Assembly (NCBI GenBank): GCA_951813625.1
Contig: CATOTS010000003.1
Span: 62,001 to 126,000, forward strand
Reading direction: 5' to 3'
Length of the DNA stretch: 64,000 nt
From: an uncultured Caldilineaceae bacterium
GTDB lineage: Bacteria; Chloroflexota; Anaerolineae; Caldilineales; Caldilineaceae
The position numbers and the translations under genes were made by a program. Of this stretch, positions 8,923 to 19,200 are shown piece after piece; positions within the stretch are counted from its first letter, which is position 1, and every line of letters starts with the position of its first letter. The notes beneath the pieces are model-generated. The model had not been told where the DNA came from, did no database searches, and was given only the letters and a program-made list of their open reading frames with translations.

Positions 8923-9429
8923 ATGAACGACGCGCAAATCTTTGTACATATCGACGAGCAGTTTGAGGCCAGCGTCAACGCCGACTGCCTGAAGGACGCG
9001 GCACTCGCAACGCTGCGCGCCTGCAGCCAGACGGACCGCGCCATCTCGATCCAGGTCGTGGACGATTCCGTCGTGCAACATCACAATCGCGTCTACCGCG
9101 GCCAGGACGCGGCGACCGATGTTCTCAGTTTCGCCATCCAGGAAGGGCCCACGCTCCAGGCCGAGCTGCCGCAGGCCCTGGCTGTTGAACTGGCATCCGA
9201 TCTGGGCGATCTGTTTCTGGCATTCCCTTACGCCGCACGTCAGGCGCGGCGGTTCGGCCACTCGCTGGCCGCAGAGCTCCAATTGCTGGTTGTCCACGGC
9301 ACCTTGCACCTGCTCGGCTATGACCACGATTCAGAGGAAAGCCGTGCGGCCATGTGGCGCCAGCAGACGCAAGTCCTCGCCGGACTGACGAGCGAAGACC
9401 TTTCGACCCGGATCAGCCAGCAGGACTGA
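8923..9429 (+). CDS. ybeY: Endoribonuclease YbeY (rRNA maturation factor)
   Basis: 168 residues from ATG 8923. The family hallmark zinc motif H-x3-H-x5-H is present as 'VVHGTLHLLGYDHDSEE', and 'YRGQDAATDVLSFAIQEG' is the conserved central strand. YbeY is a metal-dependent RNase involved in 16S rRNA 3'-end maturation and ribosome quality control. An in-frame upstream ATG at 8872 would add 17 residues without family similarity. dgkA begins three bases after the stop, giving a ybeY-dgkA pair, which is a common arrangement. Confidence 0.92.
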   Translation: MNDAQIFVHIDEQFEASVNADCLKDAALATLRACSQTDRAISIQVVDDSVVQHHNRVYRGQDAATDVLSFAIQEGPTLQAELPQALAVELASDLGDLFLAFPYAARQARRFGHSLAAELQLLVVHGTLHLLGYDHDSEESRAAMWRQQTQVLAGLTSEDLSTRISQQD

Positions 9430-9432
9430 GAC

Positions 9433-9809
9433 ATGGAGCCGCCCGCCCGCGCCCGAAACTTCGGCCAGAGCCTTTCCTTCGCTCTCTCGGTCTGCTCAAT
9501 GCTGTACGCAGCCAACCCAATCTCCGTATTCACCTCGCAATTGCCGCGCTCGTCATCATCGCCGGATTCGTCCTGCGCATCAGCCGCGTCGAGTGGGTTG
9601 TCATCGCCGCCCTCATCGCTATGGTAATTGCGCTTGAGCTTCTTAACACCGCCATCGAGGCCGTGGTCGATCTCGCCTCGCCCGCATTCCACCCCCTGGC
9701 CAAAACCGCCAAGGACACCGCCGCCGCTGCCATCCTGGTGGCTGCCGTGGGCAGTGTAATCGCAGGCCTAATCATCTTCTTGCCCCCCATCTGGAAGCTC
9801 TTCCTCTAA
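9433..9809 (+). pseudogene. dgkA: Diacylglycerol/undecaprenol kinase DgkA, one frameshift
   Basis: The N-terminus reads from ATG 9433 ('ARNFGQSLSFALS') and the rest continues in the next frame ('LLNAVRSQPNLRIHLAIAAL', 'ALELLNTAIEAVVDL', 'PLAKTAKDTAAAAILVAAV'). The shift is at about 9490; adding one G there gives 'ALSGLLNAVRS' and a 125-residue protein of normal length. The Glu and Asn of 'ELLNTAIE' are the family active-site residues. It phosphorylates diacylglycerol or undecaprenol in the membrane. Because the missing base is again a G in a G-run, as in the neighbouring obg, I suspect a sequence error. Confidence 0.8.
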
Positions 9810-9816
9810 GAAAACT

Positions 9817-11034
9817 CTACCCCGACTCCTCCCGCTGGCGCTTGGGCAACCAAAACACGGCCGGCGCGGTGGCCAGAGCCAGCACAGCGCTGATCATAAA
9901 TGCAGTAGAAAGCCCGTATCTGTCCGCCAGTCCGCCCAACAGCCACAGCGCGGGCGAGCGGATGACGAAGTTGGCCATAAGGAAAATACCGTTGGCAAAG
10001 GCCCGATTCTCACTGAAGGAGTCCTGCACCACCGCCAGCATCACTGGTTGCGGCGATATCGTCACGAATCCCAGCGGAACGAGGTAGGCGAAAACCAGCC
10101 AGCCGGAACTGTTCAAGAATCCGAAACAGAGAAAGGGCGCCACAAGGAAGAGGGCCGCCAGGATCCGTCTGCGTCCAAACCAGTCGCTGGCCGTTCCCAT
10201 GCTCAGCGCGCCCACAACACCGGCCCCTTCCAGCAGGGCCAGCGACAGTGCGGCATAATTGAATCCGTAGCCCAACTCATCCTGCATGAAGATCGGCAGA
10301 TAGGTCGTCATTGCGATCGACAAGAAGGCCCGCGTCGTCATGATCCACATGAGAGGCGTATAGACGCGCCACGCGTTCGGCAGCATCTGCCGCAGCGAAA
10401 GCCCACGTCCCTGCACCGGGCGCGCCGAAACGCTGTGCAACCGCCAGTATAGGAATGCCGTTGCCAGCCAACCGAGAGCAGCCGTCCGCCAGATGCCCTC
10501 CAGCTCGAACCAGCCAATCGCCAAAAGCAAGACCAACGGCCCCACCGTGCGGCCCAGTTCACCCGACGCCATGAAGAAGCTCATGCCCGTCCCCACGCGG
10601 TTCCCCGAGACGCGCCCTATCATCGCCGGCGCCGGCGCATGAAAAACGGCCGTGCTAATGCCGACCACAAACAGCAGGAGCGACATCACAATGTAGCTGT
10701 CCGCCACGCCCAGCAGACTGCACATCGTCGCCGTCAACGCCGGTGCGATGATGACAAGATAACGCAGACTTATCTTGTCGGCCGTATAACCGATGAACGG
10801 TTGCAGCAGGCTCGGAATCAGCAGGAAGACATTCAGGCCGCCTATCGCCGCGTAGTCGATCGCCAGTTTTTCGCGGATGCGGGGCAGCAGCGGCGGAAGG
10901 AACGCGGTGAAGATGTCGTGAACGAAGTGTCCCGTGGCAATTGTGAGCACCTCGTTGGTCTGAAATTTCGTCCCTTCCGGTGGATCGCTGTACGCGGCGG
11001 TCAGATCGGCGAGGCGGTCATGTCTTGCTGTCAT
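9817..11034 (-). CDS. MFS transporter (fosmidomycin-resistance-like)
   Basis: 405 residues with about 12 membrane helices. The N-terminal 'ATGHFVHDIFTAFLPPLLPRIREKL' matches the start of the Fsr-like subfamily of major facilitator proteins, and 'GTASDWFGRRRIL' is the loop 8-9 motif. Such proteins export drugs or small molecules by proton antiport; the substrate cannot be read from the sequence. I use the ATG at 11034, behind AAAGGAACGG; an in-frame start at 11088 is less likely. It is convergent with dgkA, seven bases apart. Confidence 0.82.
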   Translation of the reverse strand: MTARHDRLADLTAAYSDPPEGTKFQTNEVLTIATGHFVHDIFTAFLPPLLPRIREKLAIDYAAIGGLNVFLLIPSLLQPFIGYTADKISLRYLVIIAPALTATMCSLLGVADSYIVMSLLLFVVGISTAVFHAPAPAMIGRVSGNRVGTGMSFFMASGELGRTVGPLVLLLAIGWFELEGIWRTAALGWLATAFLYWRLHSVSARPVQGRGLSLRQMLPNAWRVYTPLMWIMTTRAFLSIAMTTYLPIFMQDELGYGFNYAALSLALLEGAGVVGALSMGTASDWFGRRRILAALFLVAPFLCFGFLNSSGWLVFAYLVPLGFVTISPQPVMLAVVQDSFSENRAFANGIFLMANFVIRSPALWLLGGLADRYGLSTAFMISAVLALATAPAVFWLPKRQREESG

Positions 11035-11145
11035 GAAATGGTCCGTTCCTTTATGGGTAGGCGCGTCCCGCTGATTGTAACACCTCAATAGAGGATGACA
11101 AGCTGAGAACCGCGTCCCGAATCGAAAGATCGACAGCCAGGCTCC

Positions 11146-11943
11146 GGCGAAACCGTCGCAATCGGTTTCACTGACTGGACAGGAATCAACCTCGCGACTC
11201 TCCGATTTCCCGGTCTCGAAAACTTCGTTGACAAAGCCGCGGACGAGAGCATCTGAGGCGCATTACGCAACAGCTTCCCTTTCGCCATCTGCTGCCTCCT
11301 TTTGCAGGTCGGAATTACGGTCCCGCTCGCCACTATTCTTGAGTCCGGCCCGCGCTTTGTAAAGTGGTTCCGCAGCGTCCTTTCTGTTCCGTTTGTGCTC
11401 TCGCTCGTGGCCGGCGGCATACTTTTTTACTTCCTCCGGGCCCGACCCTGGGCATCGTCGACTGCCTCCTGCGCGCCGTCAGCCTTAACTGTCCGAAAAA
11501 CGGCTGGCTCGGGATGCTCACGCTCAACGTCTTCGTCGTCATCGCCATCCTCATCTGGCGCGACATTGGCTTCACCATGCTTCTGGTAATCACCAGCCTC
11601 TAGGCTTTCCCCCGCGATCTGCAGGAAAGCGCCCGTCTCGACGGCGCCAAGAGCCACAGGTCCTTCGTCAGGTGATGATTCCGTTGGCAGTGCCCGCGAT
11701 CGCTGCCATGCCCATCCTCTCCTTCGTCTTCTTCCAGAACAACTTCCTCTGGCCTCCCTTATACCCCCAAAACACGCCTTACACACCATTCCGCTCGGAA
11801 TCATGTACTTTGAAGGCACATACGCGGGTATGGAGCTTGAAGGTCGCGGCCCTTTCACTGGCGGCTTGGCCTCCCATCTTCATCTACATTCTCTTCCACC
11901 GGCGAATCCAGCACGGCCTGACCGCAGGCGCTCTGAAATTCTG
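11146..11943 (+). pseudogene. Decayed fusion of two sugar-ABC permeases (MalF- and MalG-type)
   Basis: Pieces in several frames reproduce a MalF/UgpA-type permease: 'NLATLRFPGLENFVDKAAD', then after a stop 'GALRNSF', 'WFRSVLSVPFVLSLVAGG', then in another frame 'GIVDCLL', 'IWRDIGFTMLLVITSL' and the EAA-loop relic 'LQESARLDGAK'. From about 11672 the frame switches to a MalG-type C-terminus: 'IPLAVPAIAAMPILSF', 'NNFLWPPLYPQN', 'HGLTAGALKF'. So an internal deletion fused two adjacent permease genes, with in-frame stops and shifts. No ATPase or binding protein lies nearby. The product cannot be functional. Confidence 0.7.
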
Positions 11944-12040
11944 ACCCGTGCATCTCTCCTGTATTTCGGCGTGAGCGTCATCTTTCCAACACTGTCTCCA
12001 ATGCTGTCTCCTATACTGCGGCGGCGCGCTTTGAGCCGTG

Positions 12041-12069
12041 TTGATTCACCCGGCAAAAAAAGGTAAACT
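12041..12069 (+). promoter_or_regulatory. Promoter for the FxLYD lipoprotein gene
   Basis: TTGATT (12041-12046), a 17-base spacer containing an A-run, then TAAACT (12064-12069). Confidence 0.45.
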
Positions 12070-12100
12070 GTCCATCGGATCGTGAGGTGAGGGCTTGCGG

Positions 12101-12121
12101 AATTCGCCCACCTGGCGAATT
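12101..12121 (+). repeat. Perfect inverted repeat in the leader
   Basis: AATTCGCC (12101-12108) and GGCGAATT (12114-12121) around a five-base loop, 20 bases before the ATG at 12141. It could be an RNA hairpin limiting translation, since no good Shine-Dalgarno is visible. The same stretch resembles the 5' part of a tRNA-Leu (see findings). Confidence 0.5.
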
Positions 12122-12140
12122 GGTAGCGCATTCAACGCCC

Positions 12141-13124
12141 ATGCAACGACTTTCTTTGTTTTTCGCTCCGGCTTTGCTGCTCCTGATCGCGTCCTGCGGC
12201 GCGCCGGCAGCTCCCGCCACCCAGGCGGAGTCAGCCGCGTCCGCGCCAGATAAGATCGAAGTCGAGGACACCTTTACGCCGTTCCCGACACCAACCGACG
12301 CCGAACTGCCCACTCCAACGCCAGCCGAGTCGCTGACGCCCACGCCTTCAGCAACCTTCGCTGCCACCGTTACCCTTGAACCTCCCCCGGAGCCGACGCC
12401 CACGCCCACGCCAACGCCAACCCTTTCTCCCACGCCAACCGCAACGCCCACACAGGCGACCCCGCAGCCAACATCGACGGCAACACCAACATCGCTCCTG
12501 ACAGCCACGGCCACGGCCACAATGACGCCAACGCCAACGCGTACGCCCATCCCCTCGGCCGTCTTCGTGCGCAGCCACACCAGTTACGCCCAGAACGCAC
12601 AGTTTGTCGTCGTGGGTGAGCTGGTCAATGGCGGTGCCTTCGACGTCTTTGCCGTCTTCGTGCATGGCCGCTTCTTCGACAGCGCCGGCCTTCTCATCGC
12701 AACCGCTGCAGCGCCTGCCGCCTTCGCCAGAATCGAAATCGAGCGCCCCGCCCCCTTCCGTATGATCGTCGATGTCGACCCCGGAGCGGTCAATAGCTAC
12801 GAGCTGAGCGTCTCTTTTGACGAGACCAGCCTCGTTGAGTACCGCGAGCCGGAAGTGTCGGACGTTGCCATGGTCGAGCGCGACGGGCGTCTAGCCGTTG
12901 TCGGCGAGCTTTACAACGGCCACGAGACGGCGCTATCGTCGGTTGTGGTTGCGGTCGCTTTCTACGATGAGGATGGAGAAGTTGTAGACGTGGCCGAAAC
13001 GATACTGTCAGAGGAGAGAATCTCCCCCGGCGCCGTTCTTCCCTTCGAAATCCTTGTACCCGGCGCCGGGAGAGCCTATTCGCGTTTGCGCGTGCTGGCC
13101 CAGGGCAATGTAAGCCTTCTGTGA
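12141..13124 (+). CDS. Lipoprotein with Pro/Thr-rich linker and FxLYD-type domains
   Basis: 327 residues. Signal peptide with lipobox 'LLIASC' (Cys near residue 20), then about 100 residues rich in Pro-Thr dipeptides (a flexible cell-surface spacer), then two repeats resembling FxLYD domains: '[20 protein letters not shown]' and '[20 protein letters not shown]'. FxLYD-type domains are extracellular beta-sandwiches of uncertain function. The ATG at 12141 is chosen because it places the signal peptide at the N-terminus; an in-frame start at 12087 lies before the inverted repeat. It is convergent with the giant subtilase gene. Confidence 0.75.
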   Translation: MQRLSLFFAPALLLLIASCGAPAAPATQAESAASAPDKIEVEDTFTPFPTPTDAELPTPTPAESLTPTPSATFAATVTLEPPPEPTPTPTPTPTLSPTPTATPTQATPQPTSTATPTSLLTATATATMTPTPTRTPIPSAVFVRSHTSYAQNAQFVVVGELVNGGAFDVFAVFVHGRFFDSAGLLIATAAAPAAFARIEIERPAPFRMIVDVDPGAVNSYELSVSFDETSLVEYREPEVSDVAMVERDGRLAVVGELYNGHETALSSVVVAVAFYDEDGEVVDVAETILSEERISPGAVLPFEILVPGAGRAYSRLRVLAQGNVSLL

Positions 13125-13211
13125 AGGCGCGGAAGCGCCCTACAAGTCAAAAAAGCCCCGACACTCTTTCTTCGTTCGCCTTCCCTTCCTTCAATCTTAC
13201 CTCTGCCGGCG

Positions 13212-16200
13212 CTACTGACTGGCCTGGCTGGCCGGATTTACGATCACGCTGACCCGGTTGTCCTGCTCCGAACTCTCAGCAATCTCATCCAGCGGATCGA
13301 CCACCACCTGCAGAGTCCGCACGCCAATTCCGCCCGTCGCCCGGAAAACAGTCCGTACTGTCGTTTCGCCGCCTGCGGCCAGCCCCTCGACGGTCTGCGC
13401 TGACCCCAGCGGACTGAAGTTATCGCTAACATCGAGGACGTGGACCGCGAAGCCGCCGACGTCACTGCTTCCCTGGTTCCGGACGGTCGTCGCGACGACC
13501 ACCAGGTCCGACTCCTGCGACGGCACCACGTTGACTTCCACCTCTTGCGCGCTCAACGTGAGATTTACCGACGCGTCGGCGCCCGCTTCATTCGAACGCC
13601 CCGTCGCTGAGCTGCTGAAGCGGAGCGTGCGTTGGGCCGAATTGTCATCTTTGCTGGTCTCTGCGATCGCGTTTTCCGGGTCGGCTGTCACCCGAATCGT
13701 CCGGTTCCCCCTCAGGCCGGACGTGCTGAACGGCATCACCGCCAGCTCGCGCGCCCCGGGCTGGATCGCGGTGACGATCGTGTAGTTCCCAATCAGGGTA
13801 GGCGAGTCTCCATTCGTGACGTCCTCGAAGCGCACCAGCACGTTCTTGGCTGCTTGCTCGCCCTGGTTTCGTATGACCGCCGTAATCGTCATCGGTTCGC
13901 CAGGCCTCGGCGTCGCCGGGAAGAAGCGGATATTCGAAGCCAGCACCACCAGATTGGCCCCGTCCTCCGGCGCCTCGGACTCGGTGCGCACTCTCAGCGT
14001 CTTCTCGGCCCGGTTGTTCTCTTCATCCGCCTCTGCGACGGCGTTTTCAGAATCAGCCACGACTCTGATCTTCCGCTCTCCGGCCTTGCCCTGCGTTTCG
14101 TAGGTCACCGAGACCGTAGTGCTGTCATTCGCGCCCAGCAGCGCGATCCGCTGTGGCCCGCCGATCGGCTGCGGCACGCGCTCCGTAACGTCCATGAAGC
14201 GCACGACAAATCCTACGGCGTTCGCATTGCCCCGGTTCAGAACCGTCGCCGAGATCTTCGCATCTCTGCCTTCAACCGGGCTTTCGGGGTCGAATTCCAC
14301 GTCCGCCTCGTTCACGATCAGGTCCGGCAGCTGCTGCGGCGTGATGACCATGCCGCGCGTCGCCTGGTTGTCTCTCTCGTTGGACTCGGCGATGACATTG
14401 TTCGGATCGACTATGACCCGTATCTGCCTGCTCCCCGTCTCTCCCGTGTCGGTGTAGATTACCTCAACCGAGCCGCCGCCGCCCGCAGGCACGGCATCCA
14501 GCAGCTGCTCCGTGCCCACCGGGACCGAGCCGCCGCCGGTCACGTCCACGAATTGCACCAGTACGTCGTGGGCCGTCTCAGTACCGTTGTTCAGTACCGT
14601 CGCCGACACCGTGACCAGGTCGTGGATCTCAGGAGACGGCGGGTCGAACTTGATATTGCCCGACAACATCGCCAGGTTCGGCGCGGCCGCCGGCTGCACC
14701 GGCAGTGTTACCACCGTCACATTGTCCTCTTTGCTGCTCTCGCGAATGAAGTTGCTGGGATCGACCACAACGCGAATGCGGCGGTCGCCCGGTCTGTCGA
14801 GCGTATCGTAGACGATCGGCACGGTCGCGCTCGAACCCGCCTTCAGCAAACTGATAACGTGCGGCTGCCCGATCGGCGCAACACCCGCCTCCGTCACATC
14901 GAGGAACTGCACAACAACGTCTGCCGCGTCCTCCGCTCCGTCATTGAGTACAACCGCTCTGACCAGCACCTTGTCACCTTCTGTCGGAGCCGAAGGATTG
15001 AAGGCCACGTTGCGCGGCTGCACGATCAGATTCGGCGCAGACCTCTCCAGTACCGTTATACTCTTCCCGGCTGTGTTGTCGCTCTCGCTGCTTTCGACGA
15101 TGAAGTTGCCCGGGTCGGCGACCACCTCAATCTGCCGTTCGCCTTCCTTGTCCGTCGTGTCGTACACGATGCCCACCGCGCCGCTGCCGCCGGCAGGAAT
15201 CAACGTTACCGACTGCGCGCGGCCGATCGGCACTGCAGGCCTCTCGGTCGCGTCCATGAACTGGACCGCCACATCACGCGCCGCCGCGCTTCCGTGATTC
15301 ACCACCACAGCCGTTACGATAATCCGCTGGCCTGCGCGCGGCGCTTTCGGCGTATGGGCAACATTGGTGCTCTTGATCGACAGATTCGGCAACGGCTGGT
15401 CCGCCATCTTCAAGGCCGCCGTCGCCCTGTTATCGGTCTCTTTCGTCTCGGCAATGTAGTTGTTTGGATCAACGATGACCTGTACGCGCGGGTCCTGCTT
15501 GCCGGCCGTGTCGAACACAACCTGCGCCACGCCGCTGCTGCCGGCGGGAATTCTGTCGATGACCTGCGGCTCGCCGATCGGCAAACCCTGTCCGCCGCCC
15601 TCGATGAACTGTACGATCACCTCGTCGGCGTCGCCTCCGCCCACGTTCAGCACCGTCGCGCTGATCGTCACCTGATCGCCGTCGTACGGCCTGCTCGGAT
15701 GGAAGCCAACATTGCGCGATTCGACGACAAGATTCGGAATCGACGGCGGGTTTATAGTGAAGGTCGCCTCGGCCTCGTTGTCCTCCTCATTCGATTCGGA
15801 AATGAGGTTGCTGCGGTCGGCCACAACGCGAATCTTCCTCTCGCCTGCCCGCCCCTTGCTGTCAAAGACCGACTCGGCGATTCCGCTGCTCCCGGCCGCA
15901 ATGCCCTCGATTAACTGGGTTGGCCCAACCGGCACTGCCTGGTCATTCGTCACATCAAGGAACTGCACGTCAACCTGTCCGACATCTTCGCTTCCCTGAT
16001 TCCGCACAACCACCCGGATGCGAATCGTATCGCCGGAATCGGCGCGCGGCGGGGTGAAGCTTATATTCGCGGCGTGGACTGCCAGGTTCGGCGCCGTCCC
16101 CGCCCCGATTACTACCTCACTGCTCGCACTGTTATCCGTTTCATCGCTCTCCGGAATAATCGACAGACTGTCGACGCTGGCCCTGATGCGCCGCTCGCCC

Positions 16201-19200
16201 GCACGTCCGGACGTGCTATAGCTCACGCTGGCAATCGCGCTGTCTCCCGCGGCAATCGACGGCAGAATCTGTACTTCGCCAATCGGACTCTGCCGGCCGC
16301 CCGTCGTGTCGGTGAACTGGACCTGCACATTCTCAGCCGCGGCCGCGCCGTCGTTCAGCACCGTCAGCGAGATGATCATCTCGTCGCCCGCCGAGGCATC
16401 CGGCGGATTGAACCCGATATTCTCCGCCAGCGCCACCAGGTTCGGCATCGGCGCAGCGCCTACCTCCAGATCGCGCGTCCCCTTGTTGTCTACCTCGTCG
16501 GTTTCTTCAATGAAATTGCCCGGATCGGCTACCACGCGCACCCTGTAGGTACCGGCGACTTCCGGCGGTGTGAACTTGACCGTCACAACGCCGCTGCCGC
16601 CTACCAGAATCCTGTCCAGAGTCTGCGTCGCGCCGATTGGCACCGGGCGGCCCGAGGTCACATCCTCGAACTGCACGGACACGTCTCTCGCCACAACTTC
16701 ACCGTCATTGCGGACAACTGCCTGTATCGTTACCGTCTCGCCCACGCGCGGATTGGCGGGATTGAAGCCAATATTGGAAGACAGTACCACGAGATTCGGC
16801 GTCGGCTCCGGCCGCAGCTTCAGCAACCGTGTCGCCGTGTTGTCCTCTTCATTCGACTCGCGAATCCGGTTGCTCGCATCCACGAGCACCTGGATCTTGC
16901 GCGAGCTGTTCGGCCTGTCGATCGAGATCGACTCAGTTACCGTCACCGCCGCCGCGCCGCTGCTGCCTACGCCGATTTCCTCGATGATCTGCTCGCTGCC
17001 CAAAAGCCGCGTTTCGCCGCCGGTTACGTCGACAAACTGCACCGATACCTGCTTGGCCGCCGCCGTCCCATTGTTTCCGACGACTGCCCGCAAGGTCACC
17101 TCTTCGCCACTGACCGGTTGCTCGGGGAAGAAGGCGATGTTCCTGCTCTGGATGAAGAGATTCGCAATCGGCGCGCTGCTTACCGACAGCGACGCGCTCG
17201 CGGTGTTGTCGTCCTCCCTGCTCTCACGGACGAAGTTGCCAGGATCAGCCACAATCTGAATCGACCGCACGCCGGGCGTCGCCCTGTATTGCGCTATCGC
17301 AACCGCTGACGAGCCGGGCGCAATTTGCTCCACTAGCTGAGGTTCGCCAATCGGTCTGACCCTGCCGCCCGTGGCATCGACAAACTGGATCGCGATATTT
17401 TCGGCCGCGGCACTGCCCGTGTTCAGGATCGTGGCATAGACTGTAACCTCGGTCCCCGCAACCGCCTCCGAAGCGCTGAATCCGATATTGTCCGATACAA
17501 CCATCAGGTTAGGCGCAGGACTGTGCGCTACGCTGAGCGTAGCCGTTGCCATGTTGTCCTGCTCTTCCGATTCGGGGATCAAATTGTGCGGATCAACCCG
17601 CACCTGAATCTTCTGGTCCCCTGCACGCCCGGTCGTGTCGAAGCGGATGAACGCAACCCCGCTGCTCCCCGGCGCGATCGAGGGAATTATCTGCTGCACT
17701 GCAATCGGCGCCGCCGGGCTCCTGTTCCCGTCGAGGAACTGCACCTGGACATCCTGCACTTCGGTATCGCCGGCGTTCAGAATCGTCGCGTAGATCGTGA
17801 CGACTTCGCCTTCGGTCGGATCGGACGGCGACACGCCAATGTTGGTCGAGGTCAACATCAGGTTGGGCTCGGCATCGGTGCGCAGCGCCAAACTCTTTGT
17901 TGCGCTGTTGTCAGTCTCACTCAGCTCCTGAATGAAGTTGTCCGGGTCCACCTCAACCAGGATGCTGGGATCCCCTGTGCTCTCGCCTGAATCATAGGTG
18001 ACCTGCGCCACGGCGCTGCTGCCCGCCGGTATGCTCTCTATCACCTGGCTGAGCGCTATCGGTCTCGACCCGCTCTCCAGGAACTGGACGACCACGTCGG
18101 CCGCGTCGGCTGAACCGTTGTTTACTATCGTAGCGAATACTGTGACCTGCGCGCCCGGTTGCGGCGACGCCGGGTCGAATCCGATGTTTTCTGCGTCGAT
18201 GAACAGGTTCGGCGCCGGCGCTTCCATGACCGTCAGCAGGCGTACCGCCTCGTTGTCCGCTTCATTGCGCTCGGCGATGAAGTTTGTGCCGTCAACCACC
18301 ATACGAATGCTGCGTTCGCCCGCCTCGTCGTCCGTGTCGTACGCAACTTCTACTACGCCGCTTCCACCCACCGGAATTTCGGCAATCGTCTGCGGCTCGC
18401 CGATCGGGACAGCGGCCTCATTGTCGGTCACGTCGACAAACTGCACGGTCACCGCCCGCGCATCCGCGTTGCCGTTGTTGATCACCGTCCCGTGGACAGT
18501 CGTCGTCTGGCCTGCATAGGGTTGCGCCGGGTTGAAGCCAATGTTTATCGACTGCGCCACCAGGTTGGGCATCAGTTGCAGCTCGCCCGGCAACTGTAAT
18601 TTGGCCGTCAGCACGCGCACGTCGTCGATGTACCAGCCCTCGAACTCATTGAAGGTCTCATCGATCGTGTCGAACCAGAAGCGCACCTGAATCGAGCCGC
18701 TCTCGCTCAGAATTTCGCTCAGGTCGACGTCACGTTTCGCCCAGCGCCCCTCCGTGCCATGCGACTCGAATACCGTCCTCCACGTCGTCCCGTCGGTCGA
18801 TACCTGCACGCGCGTGCGGTCAAAGCGGGTATTTCGCTGCAACTCGCTCCATTCGTTGAAGGTCAGCAGCGCATCGTCCGCGCCGGCAATATCGATCACG
18901 CTCGAGGTAATCTTGCCCGAATTCTCGTCACCGGTGTCGTAGTCGCGGGTCTGCTCCTGTCCGTAGTACCAGGCCGTCTCCGGGCTGTTGAATCGCAGAC
19001 TGGAAAGATGCCAAAGGCTCGACGGCGCGTCTTCAATCGTCCACTTGCCCGTGCCGCTCTCCATGTCGTCTTCAAACACGATCGTCCCTGCGCTCGTGCG
19101 CGCGATAACGATGTTCGACAGGTCGGAGAGGTTGCCTACATTGTCGGCCACCCGCAGCGCGAAGTAGTAGGTGGTGTCCGGTTCCAGCCCCTTGACTTCG

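Noticed and set aside
13126..13139. Small hairpin (GGCGC-GGAA-GCGCC) as terminator between the lipoprotein and the subtilase
   Set aside because: The A-run lies on the wrong side for either strand, and the stem is only five pairs.
13632..15914. Long plus-strand frame (760 codons) antisense to the giant subtilase
   Set aside because: It mirrors the codon bias of the CARDB repeats on the other strand, its protein is a repetitive Arg/His/Val mix without family similarity, and the minus-strand protein is fully coherent.
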